Assembly: GCA_039925145.1 (NCBI GenBank) | Contig: JBDSZL010000022.1 | Span: forward strand, 1-64,000 | Reading direction: 5' to 3' | Source of the DNA: JBDSZL01 sp039925145 | GTDB taxonomy: Bacteria; Acidobacteriota; Vicinamibacteria; Vicinamibacterales; SCN-69-37 | Length of the DNA stretch: 64,000 nt | Part shown: one piece after another, positions 51,224-60,618 of the stretch | Numbering within the stretch: the stretch's first letter is position 1 | Layout: every line of letters begins with the position of its first letter | Made by a program: the position numbers and the translations under genes | The notes under the pieces: model-generated | What the model saw: only the letters and a program-made list of their open reading frames with translations | Database searches by the model: none | What the model was told of the DNA's origin: nothing

Positions 51224-53178
51224 TGTTTCTGGGCGCGCTTGCCGGCGGCCAGCACGCGCAGAATCTCGTCGACGTCGTAGACCGACCCGCCCCAAGTGCC
51301 GCCGCTGACGTCCTGCAGGGCCGCCCACAGCCGCGTGTCGGCGGGCAGCGCCGCGTCGGCGTGCAGATCCGGCCGAAGCGGGCGGCTCGCGAGCACCTGC
51401 GTCGCCGTGGCCTGGTCCGCGCTCCCGTCCTCCCCGACGAAGTTCAGCGATCCCTCCATCGTTTCGCGGTCAACGATGATTTCAATCTGGTCGCCGTCCC
51501 GGAGCTTGCCGATCGGGCCGCCGGCGAGCGCCTCCGGCGACACATGCCCGATGCACGCGCCCGTGGAGACGCCGCTGAACCGCGCGTCGGTGACCACGGC
51601 CACGTGTTTGCCGAACGGCAGGTACTTGAGCGCTCCAGTCAGCTGAAAGGTCTCTTCCATGCCGGCGCCCATCGGGCCGCGGCAGATCAGCACCAGTACA
51701 TCTCCCGGGTGGATGCGACCATCTTTGATGGCGGCGATCGCCGCCGGCTCACTGAGAAACACCCGGGCCGGCCCGGTGTGTCGATACACGCCGTCGGCTC
51801 CCACAACAGACGGATCGATCGACGTGCTCTTGATGACTGACCCCTCTGGTGCGAGATTCCCGTGGGGAAAGCAGATGGTCGATGTCAGGCCGCTCGCTCT
51901 GGCGCGTTCGGGCGCCATGATGACCTGGTCTGGGTCCACGCCGTGCGTGTCGCGCAGCAGCCGCCGGACGTGCTCACGCCTGGCGGAGCTCTCCCAGGCA
52001 TCGAGCTGCTCGTCGAGCGTGATGCCGGCCACGGTCAGCACGGATGTGTCGAGCAGGCCCGCCCGCCGCAGGTGCAGCATCACTTCGGGGACGCCGCCGG
52101 CCAGGAAGACTTCGACGGTTGGATGATTCCGGGGACCGTTCGGCAGCGCGTCCACGAGCCGTGGCACTTCGCGATTGACGGCCGCCCAGTCGAGCGCCGT
52201 CGGTCGCCGCAGACCCGCCGCATGCGCAATGGCAGGCACGTGCAGGACGAGATTCGTCGAGCCGCCGAACGCGGCGTGAGTCACCATCGCATTGCGGATG
52301 GACGCGTCGGTCATGATGTCGCCGAGCGTGAGCCCGCGCGACGCGAGGGCCATCAGCGCGAGCGCGGATCGGCGCGCCATGTCGAGCCAGACCGGCTGCC
52401 CGGAGGGGGCGAGCGCCGCATGGCCGATCGAGAGACCGAGCGCTTCGCCGACGACTTGCGAGGTGGCCGCGGTGCCGAGAAACTGGCAGCCTCCGCCCGG
52501 CGTGCCGCACGCGCGGCAGCCAAGGTCTGCGGCTTGCGCGAGCGTGATCTCGCCGTGCACGAAGCGGACGCCGATTGTCTGCACGCGACCCGCGTCCTCG
52601 CCTTCGGACGAGGGCAGCGTCACACCGCCAGGCACCAGTACGCACGGCAGATTGCTCGATCCGGCCAGCGCCATCATCATCGCAGGCAGCCCCTTGTCGC
52701 ACGTGGCGATGCCGAGCACGCCGCGCCGCGTGGGCAGCGATCGAATGAGCCGGCGGAACACGACAGCCGCGTCGTTTCGAAACGGCAGGCTGTCGAACAT
52801 CGCAGTCGTGCCCTGTGACCGGCCGTCGCAGGGGTCTGTGCACGACCCGGCGAAGGGAATGCCGCCGCCGAGCTTGAAGGCGCGCGCCGCCTCTTCCATC
52901 AGCAGCCCGACTTCCCAGTGACCTGTGTGGTACCCGAGCGCCACCGGGGTTCCATCGGGGGCGCGCAGCCCGCCGTGCGTGGACAGGATCAGGAATTCCG
53001 GCCCGCCGAGCGCCGATGGGTCCCAGCCCATGCCAGCGTTCTGGGTCCATCCGAAGAGATCCCCGGAGGGACGGTTGCGAAGCATCTCGGCCGTGAGAGG
53101 CAGAGCACCGGACGGACCTGGTGCCCGTGTGACGATGTCGAGAACGCCGGGGTCGCTGGTGTCAAAAAGATTGGACAT
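51181..53178 (-). CDS. Dihydroxy-acid dehydratase family protein, YjhG/YagF-type (D-xylonate dehydratase)
   Basis: A 665-residue Fe-S dehydratase of the IlvD/Edd family. The length, and the opening with an N-terminal F-G-x-T-Q-N-A-G-M-G-W segment, match the YjhG/YagF group, which turns D-xylonate into 2-keto-3-deoxy-xylonate. Cluster cysteines are in CTDPCDGRSQGTT, IATCDKGLPAMMM and CGTPGGGCQFLGTAAT. The last 13 residues are read from the palindromic repeat and are not native-looking. No xylonate-transport or kdxD-type gene is adjacent, so the substrate assignment rests on the family. Convergent with the isomerase gene. Confidence 0.88.
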   Translation of the reverse strand: MSNLFDTSDPGVLDIVTRAPGPSGALPLTAEMLRNRPSGDLFGWTQNAGMGWDPSALGGPEFLILSTHGGLRAPDGTPVALGYHTGHWEVGLLMEEAARAFKLGGGIPFAGSCTDPCDGRSQGTTAMFDSLPFRNDAAVVFRRLIRSLPTRRGVLGIATCDKGLPAMMMALAGSSNLPCVLVPGGVTLPSSEGEDAGRVQTIGVRFVHGEITLAQAADLGCRACGTPGGGCQFLGTAATSQVVGEALGLSIGHAALAPSGQPVWLDMARRSALALMALASRGLTLGDIMTDASIRNAMVTHAAFGGSTNLVLHVPAIAHAAGLRRPTALDWAAVNREVPRLVDALPNGPRNHPTVEVFLAGGVPEVMLHLRRAGLLDTSVLTVAGITLDEQLDAWESSARREHVRRLLRDTHGVDPDQVIMAPERARASGLTSTICFPHGNLAPEGSVIKSTSIDPSVVGADGVYRHTGPARVFLSEPAAIAAIKDGRIHPGDVLVLICRGPMGAGMEETFQLTGALKYLPFGKHVAVVTDARFSGVSTGACIGHVSPEALAGGPIGKLRDGDQIEIIVDRETMEGSLNFVGEDGSADQATATQVLASRPLRPDLHADAALPADTRLWAALQDVSGGTWGGSVYDVDEILRVLAAGKRAQKQETGSLKRPGLKTP

Positions 53179-53374
53179 AGGACGGTGATGGTCTTCGGAC
53201 GGCGACTCACATGCCGCGACTCGCTCGCCGCGCTGGCGCGTAACGGCTCATGCCGCGCCGCCACGTGGCGGCGGGCTATGCCAGGCTGTCCCGCGCACGG
53301 GCTGCGGTCGAGATTACACTGACAACACGCAGCGGTGCCAGATAGGCCCCGTTCTTGCAACGTCAGCGATCATC

Positions 53375-54769
53375 ATGAAAACACGACTTCTCGTTGCCAG
53401 CAGCCTCGTCGCCGTTTCGGTTGCGCTTGGCGCGGCACAAACTCAAATCGTGCCCCCGAGCAACAAGTACACCCCGGAACAGGATGTTCAGCTCGGGCGT
53501 GACGCCGCCGCCCAGGCGCGCCAGCAGCTGCCCATCATGAACGACGAGTCGGTGACCTCCTATATCGAGGGCATCGGCCGACGGCTGGTCTCGGCCATCC
53601 CGAACGAGCTGCGTGAGCCGGAGTTCCACTATACGTTCGAGGCCGTGAACGTCCGCGAGATCAATGCCTTTGCGTTGCCTGGCGGGCCGATGTTCGTCAA
53701 CCGGGGCATGATCGAGGCGGCCCACTCAGAAGGAGAAGTTGCCGGTGTGATGGCGCACGAGCTGAGCCACGTCGTCCTCCGCCACGGAACCGCCCAGGCG
53801 AGCAAGGCGACCAAATACGAGCTGGGCACCATCGCCGGGGCGATCGTAGGCGCGGTTATCGGCGGGCGCGTGGGTAGCGGCGTGGCACAGGTCACGCAGT
53901 TCGGACTCGGGACGGCATTTCTCCGATACGGTCGCGACTACGAACGCCAAGCCGACCTCGAAGGCGCACAGATAATGGCGCGCGCCGGTTACGACCCGCG
54001 AGAAATGGCGCGGATGTTCGACACCATCAAGAAGCAGGGCGGCGCCGGTGGGCCAGAGTGGCTGAGCGACCATCCCGATCCGGGCAAGCGGTCCGATTAC
54101 ATCGTGGCCGAGGCCGCGAAGCTGCGCGTCGAAAACCCCATCCGCGACACGGCAGGATTCACGCGTGTGAAGTCGCACCTGGCGTCACTGCCCAAGGCGC
54201 CGAGCACCGAGCAGGCGACGGCCAATGCGAAGCGCGGCGGGGGCGGCACGCAGCCGGCCAACAGCGGCCGCATCACCGAACGGGTCGAGGCGCCGTCTTC
54301 GCAATACACGCAGTACAACGAGGGCGACATCTTCAGCGTCAGCGTGCCCTCGAACTGGCGCGAGCTGGCCAACTCGGGTGCGGTGACGTTTGCGCCCGAA
54401 GGCGCCTACGCCGAGACCAACGCCGGCAGCATATTTACGCACGGGGTCGAGCTCGGCATTGCGCGCAATGAAGCGCACGATCTGCAGACGGCAACCGGCG
54501 AGCTCATTGCTGCGCTCCGCCAGGGCAATCCACAGCTCGGTCAACCGTCGAACTACCGCCGGACGTCGCTCAACGGACAGACGGCGCTGCAGACGTCGAT
54601 GACGAACATCTCAGACGCGACGCGGCGCGAGGAAGTGATTCAGATGGTGACGTGCCAGATGCGCGACGGCAATCTGTTCTACGCGATTGCCGTGGCGCCC
54701 CGCGACCAGGTGAGCACCTACCAGTCGGTGTTCCAGCGCGTGATCTCTTCCATCCGATTCGCCCGCTAG
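53375..54769 (+). CDS. Exported M48-family zinc metalloprotease
   Basis: A 464-residue periplasmic protease of the BepA/LoiP type. A signal peptide covers 1-21. The active site is MAHELSHVVLRH with H128, E129 and H132, and the third ligand is in RQADLEGAQIM (Glu about 196). The region around 150-180 is Gly/Ala/Val-rich and may loop onto the membrane. After about residue 300 a second domain of about 150 residues without known motif ends in IRFAR; it resembles PsbP/MOG-like lipid-facing domains in layout only. It lies alone between the dehydratase and the rhamnose operon and likely serves envelope quality control. Confidence 0.87.
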   Translation: MKTRLLVASSLVAVSVALGAAQTQIVPPSNKYTPEQDVQLGRDAAAQARQQLPIMNDESVTSYIEGIGRRLVSAIPNELREPEFHYTFEAVNVREINAFALPGGPMFVNRGMIEAAHSEGEVAGVMAHELSHVVLRHGTAQASKATKYELGTIAGAIVGAVIGGRVGSGVAQVTQFGLGTAFLRYGRDYERQADLEGAQIMARAGYDPREMARMFDTIKKQGGAGGPEWLSDHPDPGKRSDYIVAEAAKLRVENPIRDTAGFTRVKSHLASLPKAPSTEQATANAKRGGGGTQPANSGRITERVEAPSSQYTQYNEGDIFSVSVPSNWRELANSGAVTFAPEGAYAETNAGSIFTHGVELGIARNEAHDLQTATGELIAALRQGNPQLGQPSNYRRTSLNGQTALQTSMTNISDATRREEVIQMVTCQMRDGNLFYAIAVAPRDQVSTYQSVFQRVISSIRFAR

Positions 54770-54796
54770 AGAACAGTCGCGGTTCGGACGGTCGCG

Positions 54797-56839
54797 CTAG
54801 AAGTCGAACCGGTCGATGTTTTCCTTGTTCATGGTCAGCGGAGGACCGAGCAGGATCTCCGGACCTCGCACTTGGACGACCCCGAGCCGGCCGGCCGTGA
54901 TCTCTGTGGTCCCTGCCGGAATCTGATTGCGGGCGGCCATGGCGGCGGCCTGAACCGTCAGGTATCCCAGGTTGCCCGTATTCCAGAGGACGACGGTCTG
55001 GACCACCCCGCTGTGGACGTAGGGCTTGTTCATGTTCGGCAGCGAGAGGCCAATCACCGAGACGTCGTGGCGCCCGGCCTGCTGCACCGCTTCGGCTGCG
55101 CCTGGCACCGCCGGCGCCGCGATGGCCATGATCAACCGCACGCCAGGCTCGGCGCGGAGCACGGTCTGCGTCTCCGCAAACGCCTTGTCACGGTCATCAT
55201 CGCTCGGTCGTATCGTGGCCAGCGTCAAGCCCGGGTATTTCTCGGTGAGTCGCGCGCGGATGTGCTTGATCCACTCGTTCTGATTGGCCGCACTCAGCGC
55301 GCCGGTGATGATGGCAAACGTCCCTTTACCTCCGAGCAGACGAGCCGCCTCGTCGGTCAGCGTGTTGGCGATCCCTTCGGGCGTCGCCTGATTCACGAAG
55401 AAGTCGCGCGCGTCGGGTTCGGCATCGGCGTCCCAAGTCAGCACGCGGATTCCACGCCCTTTGGCCTTTCGCAGCACGGTCGAGATGCTGGCGCGATTCT
55501 CGACAGAGACGGCGATGGCATCGACGCCTCTCGTGATCCAGCTCTCGACGAGCTCATTCTGGCGCGCGGCGTCGAGGCCGGTGGGGCCGTCCCAGAGGAG
55601 CTCCACGCCAAGCTCTCGCGCGGCTTCCTCTGCGCCCACACGGCAGCTCACGAAGTACGGATCGCCCTTGGCCTTGGGCATCATCGCGATAACAAGACGC
55701 CGCGTGTCGGCAGGGGCCGTCGCGCCTGCGACCCGAGCCGCCGGCGCCTGCAGTCCTGTGAGGTTTCGGACGAGCCAGACATTGCTGAGCGACGTGATGA
55801 GCGCGCCGGCAAGAATGGCGGCGCATAGGATGACGACCTGGCTGTTCTTCACGGGGATCTCCTCTGAGTCAGTGCTGAGAGCGTGCGGCGTGCGACCTGT
55901 CGATGAACGACGGCGGTCGGCGAGGATGGTCGCGACGAGCAGCGTGCCAGTGACGACGCCGGTCAGCTCGGATGGCATGGCCGAGAGCTGGAGCCCGTTC
56001 TGCAGCACTGCCAGCACGAGCAATCCGAGGATGGCTCCGCCGATGGTGCCGCGTCCGCCGGCCACGGAGACGCCGCCGAGCACGGCCGCCGTGATCGCGC
56101 TCAGCTCGTATCCGGTGCCCGCATCCGATCGTGCCTGCCCCAGATGCGCGACGTAGACCACGGCTGCGAAACTGGCGACGATCCCGCTGAGGATATACGC
56201 GAGCGCGATACGCCGCTCCACTGGAATTCCAGCGTAACGCGCCCCCTCGGCGTTGAAGCCAATGGCATACAGAGCGCGACCAATGACAGACCGGTGGAGG
56301 AGCACCGCGTAGGCAATCGCCACGACTGCCAAAACCGGCACCTGCGCCGGCAGCACGCCTCCGAGATAACCCTGACCGAGGTAGAGAAAGCGTGCGGGGA
56401 AGTGCGAGTAGCTGACGGACGCCTCGGTCAGACCTTCTGCGATTCCGCGGAAGAGCGCCAACGATCCGAGCGTGACGATCAGAGGTGGGATGCCGAACCT
56501 CGCGATGAGCAGCGCGTTCAGACCTCCTCCGAGCGCACCGGCCGCCATCGCGGCGAGGCCGGCGACGACGAGCGGCAGATGCCACTCGTGCGCGGCCATG
56601 CCGAACACGACCGCAGCGAGGCCCATCATCGCGCCCACCGACAGATCGATGCCGCCGGTGACGATGACAGGCGTGAGCGCGACGGTCAGCAGTCCGAGCT
56701 CGACGCTGAAACGCGCGATCTCCATCACGTTGCCGATGGAAAGGAAGCGATCGCCCGTGAGCGAGAACGCGACGGCCTCGCACGCCAGCACTGCCAGCAA
56801 TGCCGCGCTTTGTGCCGAGCCTGCTCTACGTCGCGGCAC
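54797..56839 (-). CDS. Rhamnose-type ABC transporter: permease fused in frame to its substrate-binding protein
   Basis: A single frame of 680 codons joins two proteins usually made separately. Residues 1-310 are a BPD_transp_2 permease (RhaQ/RbsC type) with TGGIDLSVGAMMGLAAV and the EAA-like GGVSVAGGRGTIGG. A short hydrophilic linker (311-329) leads to a hydrophobic helix (about 334-352) and a periplasmic sugar-binding domain of the RhaS/RbsB type (about 380-680, with VIAMMPKAKGDPYF and DAIAVSVEN). An internal GTG at 55852 (codon 330) is preceded by GAGGAG six bases upstream, so the 351-residue binding protein could also be made alone. Last gene of the rhamnose operon. Confidence 0.88.
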   Translation of the reverse strand: MPRRRAGSAQSAALLAVLACEAVAFSLTGDRFLSIGNVMEIARFSVELGLLTVALTPVIVTGGIDLSVGAMMGLAAVVFGMAAHEWHLPLVVAGLAAMAAGALGGGLNALLIARFGIPPLIVTLGSLALFRGIAEGLTEASVSYSHFPARFLYLGQGYLGGVLPAQVPVLAVVAIAYAVLLHRSVIGRALYAIGFNAEGARYAGIPVERRIALAYILSGIVASFAAVVYVAHLGQARSDAGTGYELSAITAAVLGGVSVAGGRGTIGGAILGLLVLAVLQNGLQLSAMPSELTGVVTGTLLVATILADRRRSSTGRTPHALSTDSEEIPVKNSQVVILCAAILAGALITSLSNVWLVRNLTGLQAPAARVAGATAPADTRRLVIAMMPKAKGDPYFVSCRVGAEEAARELGVELLWDGPTGLDAARQNELVESWITRGVDAIAVSVENRASISTVLRKAKGRGIRVLTWDADAEPDARDFFVNQATPEGIANTLTDEAARLLGGKGTFAIITGALSAANQNEWIKHIRARLTEKYPGLTLATIRPSDDDRDKAFAETQTVLRAEPGVRLIMAIAAPAVPGAAEAVQQAGRHDVSVIGLSLPNMNKPYVHSGVVQTVVLWNTGNLGYLTVQAAAMAARNQIPAGTTEITAGRLGVVQVRGPEILLGPPLTMNKENIDRFDF

Positions 56840-57800
56840 GCTGGCTCCTGGCGACTACGGAGTGGGACACCGACGCTCGGTGCGTGCGTCGGGCATCGAA
56901 CGCGACGGCTGTCAGGATGATGGCTCCCTGAATGGCTCGCTCCCAGTACGGACTGGCGCCGAGAAACGTCAGGGCGGGCCCAATCGCGCCGAGCAGCACA
57001 ACGCCGAGCACGGTGCCCGCGATAGATCCGCGCCCGCCGGTGACGGACGTGCCGCCGACGAGCACCGCCGCGATCACCTTCATTTCGAGGCCAAGTCCCG
57101 CGTTGCCTGGAATCTGATTGAACCGGACGGCATTGAGCAGGGCGGCCGTGCCGGTCAGACCGCCGGCAAGCACGAAGAGCCAGAACTTGAGACGAGGCAC
57201 GTCGATGCCAGCGAGCCGTGCGGCCTCGGGATTGGATCCTGTAGCGAACACCTGACGTCCCGCAGCCAGATACGCGAGCGCCAGCACGGACATGCCAACG
57301 AGCGCCAGCACGACAGCGGCCGCCGCCGCGGGGTACGCGCCCTGCGGCAGGCCGAGCCATTGGAAGCCGGGCGGCAGGTTCTGGACCCATGCGCCCTGTG
57401 TCACCCAGCGCAGGGCGTCGCGGAGCGCCACCATGGTCGCGAGCGTCGCCACGATCGACGGGATTCGGAAGCGCGCGACGAGCATGCCGTTGAAGGCGCC
57501 AAGGAGCGCGCCGGCCAGCGGCGCCGAGACGAAGGCGATGATCAAGGGGACCTGCCATGTGGCCAGACTTCCGGCGAGCACGCCCGCGATCGCGAAGACC
57601 GACGCGACAGAGATGTCGATCTCACCGACGAGCATGACCAGGGTCATCCCGATCCCGATGACCAGGACAGGTAGGCTGCTCATCAGGATGTCGACGAGGT
57701 TGTCGCCGTGAAAGTACGCGGGTGCCCGGACGGCGAGGACCGCGCAGAGCAGCAGCAATGCAACTCCCACGGAAATTTCCGAGCGGTAGCGCGTCAGCAT
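56826..57800 (-). CDS. Rhamnose-type ABC transporter permease (RhaP-like)
   Basis: A 324-residue inner-membrane permease of the BPD_transp_2 family with 8-10 helices. Motifs are MLVGEIDISVASVFAIAG and GGTSVTGGRGSIAGTVLG, the cytoplasmic contact for the ATPase. It pairs with the permease part of the fusion protein. The ATG shares one base with the ATPase stop (TGATG), and its end overlaps the next gene by 14 bases. Confidence 0.9.
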   Translation of the reverse strand: MLTRYRSEISVGVALLLLCAVLAVRAPAYFHGDNLVDILMSSLPVLVIGIGMTLVMLVGEIDISVASVFAIAGVLAGSLATWQVPLIIAFVSAPLAGALLGAFNGMLVARFRIPSIVATLATMVALRDALRWVTQGAWVQNLPPGFQWLGLPQGAYPAAAAAVVLALVGMSVLALAYLAAGRQVFATGSNPEAARLAGIDVPRLKFWLFVLAGGLTGTAALLNAVRFNQIPGNAGLGLEMKVIAAVLVGGTSVTGGRGSIAGTVLGVVLLGAIGPALTFLGASPYWERAIQGAIILTAVAFDARRTHRASVSHSVVARSQRAAT

Positions 57801-59365
57801 CAGGACGGACGGCTCGCCGCCAACGATGGCCCAGCGGGCGAGGCCGAGGCGTCAGGCAACGCGAGGGCGAGGATGCCTTCCTCGGTGGCCTCGGCGCGTT
57901 GAAGTTCGCCAACGATCTCGCCACGGCGCATCACGAGAATCCGATCGCTCACGGCGAGAATCTCTGGAAGTTCCGACGAGATCATTAGAATCGCGAGGCC
58001 GTCGCCTGCCAGTTGCCGAAGCCTGGCGTGAATCTCAGCTTTCGATCCCACGTCGACGCCCTGGGTGGGCTCGTCCACGATCAATACGGCCGGCGCGGTG
58101 GCCAGCCAGCGGGCGAGCGCCACCTTCTGCTGATTGCCGCCCGACAGCGCGGCAACCGGTGTTGACCGATCGGGGGTCTTGATGCGGAAGCGGGCCACGT
58201 ACTCGTCGGAGGTCCGCGACTCGAGTCCGCGATCGATCAATCCGGCCTTCGACACGCGTCCAAGGCTCGCCAGCGTCGTGTTGGCCGCCACGGACATGTC
58301 GCCGATGACGCCATGACGGAGGCGGTCCTCCGGAAGGTACGCGATGCCCGAGGCGATCGCGTCTCGCGGAGATGCTGGCCGTACGACGTCCCCCTTGACG
58401 CGCAGGGTGCCACCGTCGAGCCGGCGGAGGCCGAAGATGGTCTCCGCGAGCTCGGTCCTTCCGGCGCCCACCAAGCCGGCGATACCCACGATTTCTCCCC
58501 GCCGCACCTGCAACGACACCGAACGCAAACCGGCTTCGCGGCTGCTGATGCCGTCGAGCTGCAGTGCCACCGCGGCCGACGCCAGTGGGGCCGCTGTCGG
58601 CCCGGTGTGTTCGAGCGCACGACCAACCATCAGGCGGATCAGCTCGTCTGTCGACAACGTCGACCGATCGCGCGTGGCCACCACCTCTCCATCGCGTAGC
58701 ACCGTCACGCGATCGGCAAGGGCAAACACCTCTGCCAGCCGATGGGAGATGTAGACGATGGCCACGCCGCGAGCGCAGAGACGCCGAATCACCTCGAAGA
58801 GCCGCGTGGTTTCACGGTGCGTCAACGACGCGGTTGGCTCATCCATCAGCAGCACACGCGCGTCGGCGCCTACCGCCTTGGCAATCTCGACCAGCTGCTG
58901 CTCCGGCATGCTGAGGCCGCCGACGGGCTGGTCCGGATCGATGGGCGCGTCGAGATCGTGAAGAAGCGCTTTCGCCCGCGCGCGTCGGGCCCGCCAGTGC
59001 ACGCGTTGCCAGGGGGACGCTGCCTCGAGCGCGATCGCAAGATTTTCGGCGACGCTCAGGTGCGGGAAGAGCGCCGGCTGCTGGTAGATGGCGGCAATGC
59101 CGAGCTCGCGCGCGAGCGCCGGGGTCAAGTGCGTGGCGGATTGCCCTTCGACGGTGATCGTGCCGGTGTCCGGGCGATGGGCGCCTGTGAGAATCTTGAT
59201 GAGCGTCGATTTGCCAGCGCCGTTTTCGCCCACCAGGGCGTGCACTTCACCCGCGCGCAGATCGAATGACACGCCGCAGAGCGCGTGCACGCCGTCGAAG
59301 GCCTTGCGCACGCCGGTGATTGCCAGCCGCACGCCGTCGCGCCCGGCTGCCCCCGCTATGGTCAG
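57800..59365 (-). CDS. Rhamnose-type ABC transporter ATPase, two nucleotide-binding domains
   Basis: A 521-residue RbsA/RhaT-type ATPase. Domain 1 has GENGAGKST, LSMPEQQLVEIAKAV and LLMDEPTASLT. Domain 2 is degenerate at Walker A (GLVGAGRTE), as usual in the family, and keeps LSGGNQQKVALARWLA and LIVDEPTQGVD. No ATG is available at the right place. CTG 59365 lies six bases after AGGAG and overlaps the rhamnose isomerase stop (CTGA), so I take it as the start; GTG 59332 is the alternative and would remove 11 residues. The open frame further upstream is the shadow of the isomerase gene. Confidence 0.85.
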   Translation of the reverse strand: MTIAGAAGRDGVRLAITGVRKAFDGVHALCGVSFDLRAGEVHALVGENGAGKSTLIKILTGAHRPDTGTITVEGQSATHLTPALARELGIAAIYQQPALFPHLSVAENLAIALEAASPWQRVHWRARRARAKALLHDLDAPIDPDQPVGGLSMPEQQLVEIAKAVGADARVLLMDEPTASLTHRETTRLFEVIRRLCARGVAIVYISHRLAEVFALADRVTVLRDGEVVATRDRSTLSTDELIRLMVGRALEHTGPTAAPLASAAVALQLDGISSREAGLRSVSLQVRRGEIVGIAGLVGAGRTELAETIFGLRRLDGGTLRVKGDVVRPASPRDAIASGIAYLPEDRLRHGVIGDMSVAANTTLASLGRVSKAGLIDRGLESRTSDEYVARFRIKTPDRSTPVAALSGGNQQKVALARWLATAPAVLIVDEPTQGVDVGSKAEIHARLRQLAGDGLAILMISSELPEILAVSDRILVMRRGEIVGELQRAEATEEGILALALPDASASPAGPSLAASRPS

Positions 59366-60609
59366 GGCTCTCTCCTGGCATCGGCATATTCGGACACCCC
59401 GAGCGACGGATCGCCAGCGCGCCCGGCGCGTTCGTGCGTGATCCGCTCGAGATACCCGCTGCTGCGAAACGCGTCCATTGGATCGGTGGGCAGTCCACGC
59501 GAGGCGCGCCACTCGCGGATGATGGGACGCACGTCGGTTTCGAACGCGTCCTGCAGGCACGTCTCGGCGCGCACGATATCGCTGGACTCTTGCGCGAGGC
59601 TCAGCTGGTCGCGGTCGACGATCGCCGCGCGCGCCACGAGCGACTGGGCCATCACCACCGTCTGGATCATCGCCTCGATCTTGCCCTTGAGGTTGTGACT
59701 CTGATCGATGACGTACGCGACATCAATCGTGTCGCCGCCCTCGCGCTCGAAAGAGGCGATCTCGTGAAAGATCCGGAACACCTGATACGGATCGATCGAT
59801 CCCATCGTCAAGTCGTCATCCGCGTACCGGCGATCGTTGAAGTGAAAACCTCCGAGCATGCCCATGGCGAGCAGCCATGCCACGATCTGCTCGATGTTCT
59901 GGCCTTGGTAGTGATGTCCGGTGTCGACCAGCACGCGCGCCTGGGGACCGGCCGCGCGCGCGAGATCGAGCGCCATGCCCCAGTCGGCGATGTCCGTATG
60001 GTAGAAGGCGGGCTCGAACGGTTTGTACTCCACGAGCAGCCGTTGTTGTGGCGCGAGCGCGGCGTGCATGCTGGCGAGTCCCTCGATGAACCAGAGCCGC
60101 CGCTGGCGAATGCTGGCCGAGCCGGGATAATTGGACCCATCGGCAAACCAGCAGGAGATGTCGCGGCTGCCCAGCTGCCGCGCGATGGCAATGCTGGCCA
60201 GCCCGTGATCCAGTGCCTGCTGCCGCACATCCCAGTTGGGATTGCCGAACGATCCATGTTTGTAGTGCTGGTGTTGAAACCAGTTCGGGTTGATCGCGCC
60301 TGCAGACACACCTGCGGCGGCCGCGGCTTGGATCACGCTGGGGACGTCCGCGAGCCCGCCGGGGATGTCCCAGTCGACGTGCAACGCCACGGTGGGGCAA
60401 GACCCTGTGAGGGCGTGCACGAGGCCTGCGTCGGCCAGCTTCTCGGCCAGCGTCGCCGCGGCGGCCGGTTGTCGATAGACGCCAAAGCGCGTGCCGGTGT
60501 CTGCAAAGCCCCAGGACGGCAGTTCGATCCGCAGGCGGCTCAGCGCTTCGTGAATTCGCCCGGCTTTGACTGTGTTCATACGCTCACCATCCCACCCTGC
60601 CTCGCTCAT
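59362..60609 (-). CDS. rhaI: L-rhamnose isomerase (RhaI type)
   Basis: A 415-residue TIM-barrel isomerase similar to the Pseudomonas-type L-rhamnose isomerase, distinct from E. coli RhaA. It turns L-rhamnose into L-rhamnulose. Metal-binding segments are LLVEYKPFEPAFYHTD (Glu), VLVDTGHHYQGQNIEQ (Asp, His), GGFHFNDRRYADDDL (His, Asp) and PSWGFADTGTRFG near the N-terminus. The Met at 60579 is an alternative start. It lies between the aldolase fusion and the ATPase gene. Confidence 0.92.
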   Translation of the reverse strand: MSEAGWDGERMNTVKAGRIHEALSRLRIELPSWGFADTGTRFGVYRQPAAAATLAEKLADAGLVHALTGSCPTVALHVDWDIPGGLADVPSVIQAAAAAGVSAGAINPNWFQHQHYKHGSFGNPNWDVRQQALDHGLASIAIARQLGSRDISCWFADGSNYPGSASIRQRRLWFIEGLASMHAALAPQQRLLVEYKPFEPAFYHTDIADWGMALDLARAAGPQARVLVDTGHHYQGQNIEQIVAWLLAMGMLGGFHFNDRRYADDDLTMGSIDPYQVFRIFHEIASFEREGGDTIDVAYVIDQSHNLKGKIEAMIQTVVMAQSLVARAAIVDRDQLSLAQESSDIVRAETCLQDAFETDVRPIIREWRASRGLPTDPMDAFRSSGYLERITHERAGRAGDPSLGVSEYADARREP

Positions 60610-60618
60610 GGCTCCCGA

